The notes below the pieces were generated by a model. The model did no database searches. It saw only the letters and a program-made list of their open reading frames with translations, and was not told the DNA's origin. A stretch of 5,812 nucleotides of DNA from Pyramidobacter sp. (lineage in GTDB: Bacteria > Synergistota > Synergistia > Synergistales > Dethiosulfovibrionaceae), in NCBI GenBank assembly GCA_017940445.1, contig JAGAYQ010000331.1, forward strand, positions 1-5,812, written 5' to 3'. The translations under genes were made by a program, and so were the position numbers. Below, piece by piece: positions 5,670-5,812 of the stretch (positions within the stretch are counted from its first letter, which is position 1; every line of letters starts with the position of its first letter).

Positions 5670-5673
5670 TTAA
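5670..5673. repeat. Right TTAA target-site duplication
   Basis: TTAA directly abuts the right inverted repeat and is followed by AAA. It matches the left copy at 5478-5481. Four AT bases can coincide by chance, so the support comes from their exact position at both repeat ends. Confidence 0.55.
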
Positions 5674-5679
5674 AAACTG

Positions 5680-5709
5680 CTGGCACGTCGGACAGTTATC
5701 GGGTACAAT
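5680..5709 (+). promoter_or_regulatory. Promoter candidate for the right-edge gene
   Basis: TACAAT (5704-5709) is a good -10. CTGGCA (5680-5685) lies 18 bases upstream as a possible -35. It sits just outside the right end of the mobile element, 40 bases before the start codon at 5750. Confidence 0.5.
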
Positions 5710-5749
5710 ACAATCGAATATTTGCGAGCAGGGAAGGAGCGATTTTTAA

Positions 5750-5812
5750 ATGAAAGACCTTGAACACGCATCGATCAACGGGGTGGAGATCCACAATCTG
5801 GCCGAGCAGGAC
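5750..5812 (+). CDS. N-terminus of an unidentified protein, cut by the window edge
   Basis: The ATG at 5750 is preceded by a strong ribosome binding site GGAAGGAG (5732-5739) and opens a frame of 21 codons to the window end: MKDLEHASINGVEIHNLAEQ and one more Asp. The pattern 'I-N-G-V-E-I..LAE' recalls the first residues of diaminopimelate-decarboxylase-type PLP enzymes (fold type III), which often begin with a similar strand-turn-helix. With 21 residues this is only a hint. That a gene starts here is well supported; its function is not. Confidence 0.7.
   Translation, partial: MKDLEHASINGVEIHNLAEQD

Noticed and set aside
5508..5753. Two overlapping open frames (81 and 68 codons) downstream of the permease
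   Set aside because: Both run through the structured interior and right end of the MITE-like element and overlap the promoter and ribosome binding site of the right-edge gene. Neither has a good ribosome binding site or a recognisable domain.

Overview
The window is GC-rich bacterial DNA with short intergenic gaps, strong Shine-Dalgarno sites and several AT-rich promoter regions. A CdaR-type regulator, a probable selenoprotein and the overall codon use would fit a gut or oral member of the Synergistota, such as a Pyramidobacter or Cloacibacillus relative. That assignment is an inference from gene style; nothing in the window proves it.

Left part (1-600). One open frame enters from the left edge and stops at 570. 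Its first 37 residues read as a piece of an arylsulfatase/iduronate-2-sulfatase-type enzyme. From about residue 38 it becomes the C-terminal half of an RNase HI-like domain, followed by a SWIM-type zinc finger (CxC-x4-CxH). The sulfatase/RNase H join near 95-120 is either an assembly chimera or a recombination that removed half of the RNase H active site. A perfect hairpin (575-600) follows the stop codon.

Centre left (571-2142). A 315-base AT-rich leader containing a perfect 8-bp palindrome and further copies of its half-sites precedes a 399-aa CdaR/PucR-type regulator. A long terminator hairpin (2097-2141) separates it from a convergent operon and probably serves both directions.

Centre right (2140-4383, minus strand). 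Three genes form a tight operon, read from right to left: phosphomannomutase/phosphoglucomutase, a YbaK/ProX-type aminoacyl-tRNA deacylase, and a small protein interrupted by one in-frame TGA. The TGA follows a Cys-Gly pair (CGU motif). The same frame continues with a thioredoxin-like C-terminal half, and a stem-loop with bacterial SECIS-like geometry begins 12 bases after the TGA. A good ribosome binding site precedes the upstream ATG. This is most simply a 111-aa selenoprotein that standard gene callers split or truncate. A promoter with a perfect extended -10 lies at 4450-4478.

Right part (4384-5812, plus strand). A divergent promoter region leads to a 10-TM AEC-family permease. Its stop codon lies inside a TTAA that is repeated 188 bp downstream. 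The 188 bp between the two TTAA copies are bounded by 17-bp imperfect terminal inverted repeats (13/17), which looks like a small non-autonomous transposable element (MITE). Just beyond it, a promoter and ribosome binding site lead into a gene cut by the window edge, of which only 21 residues are visible.
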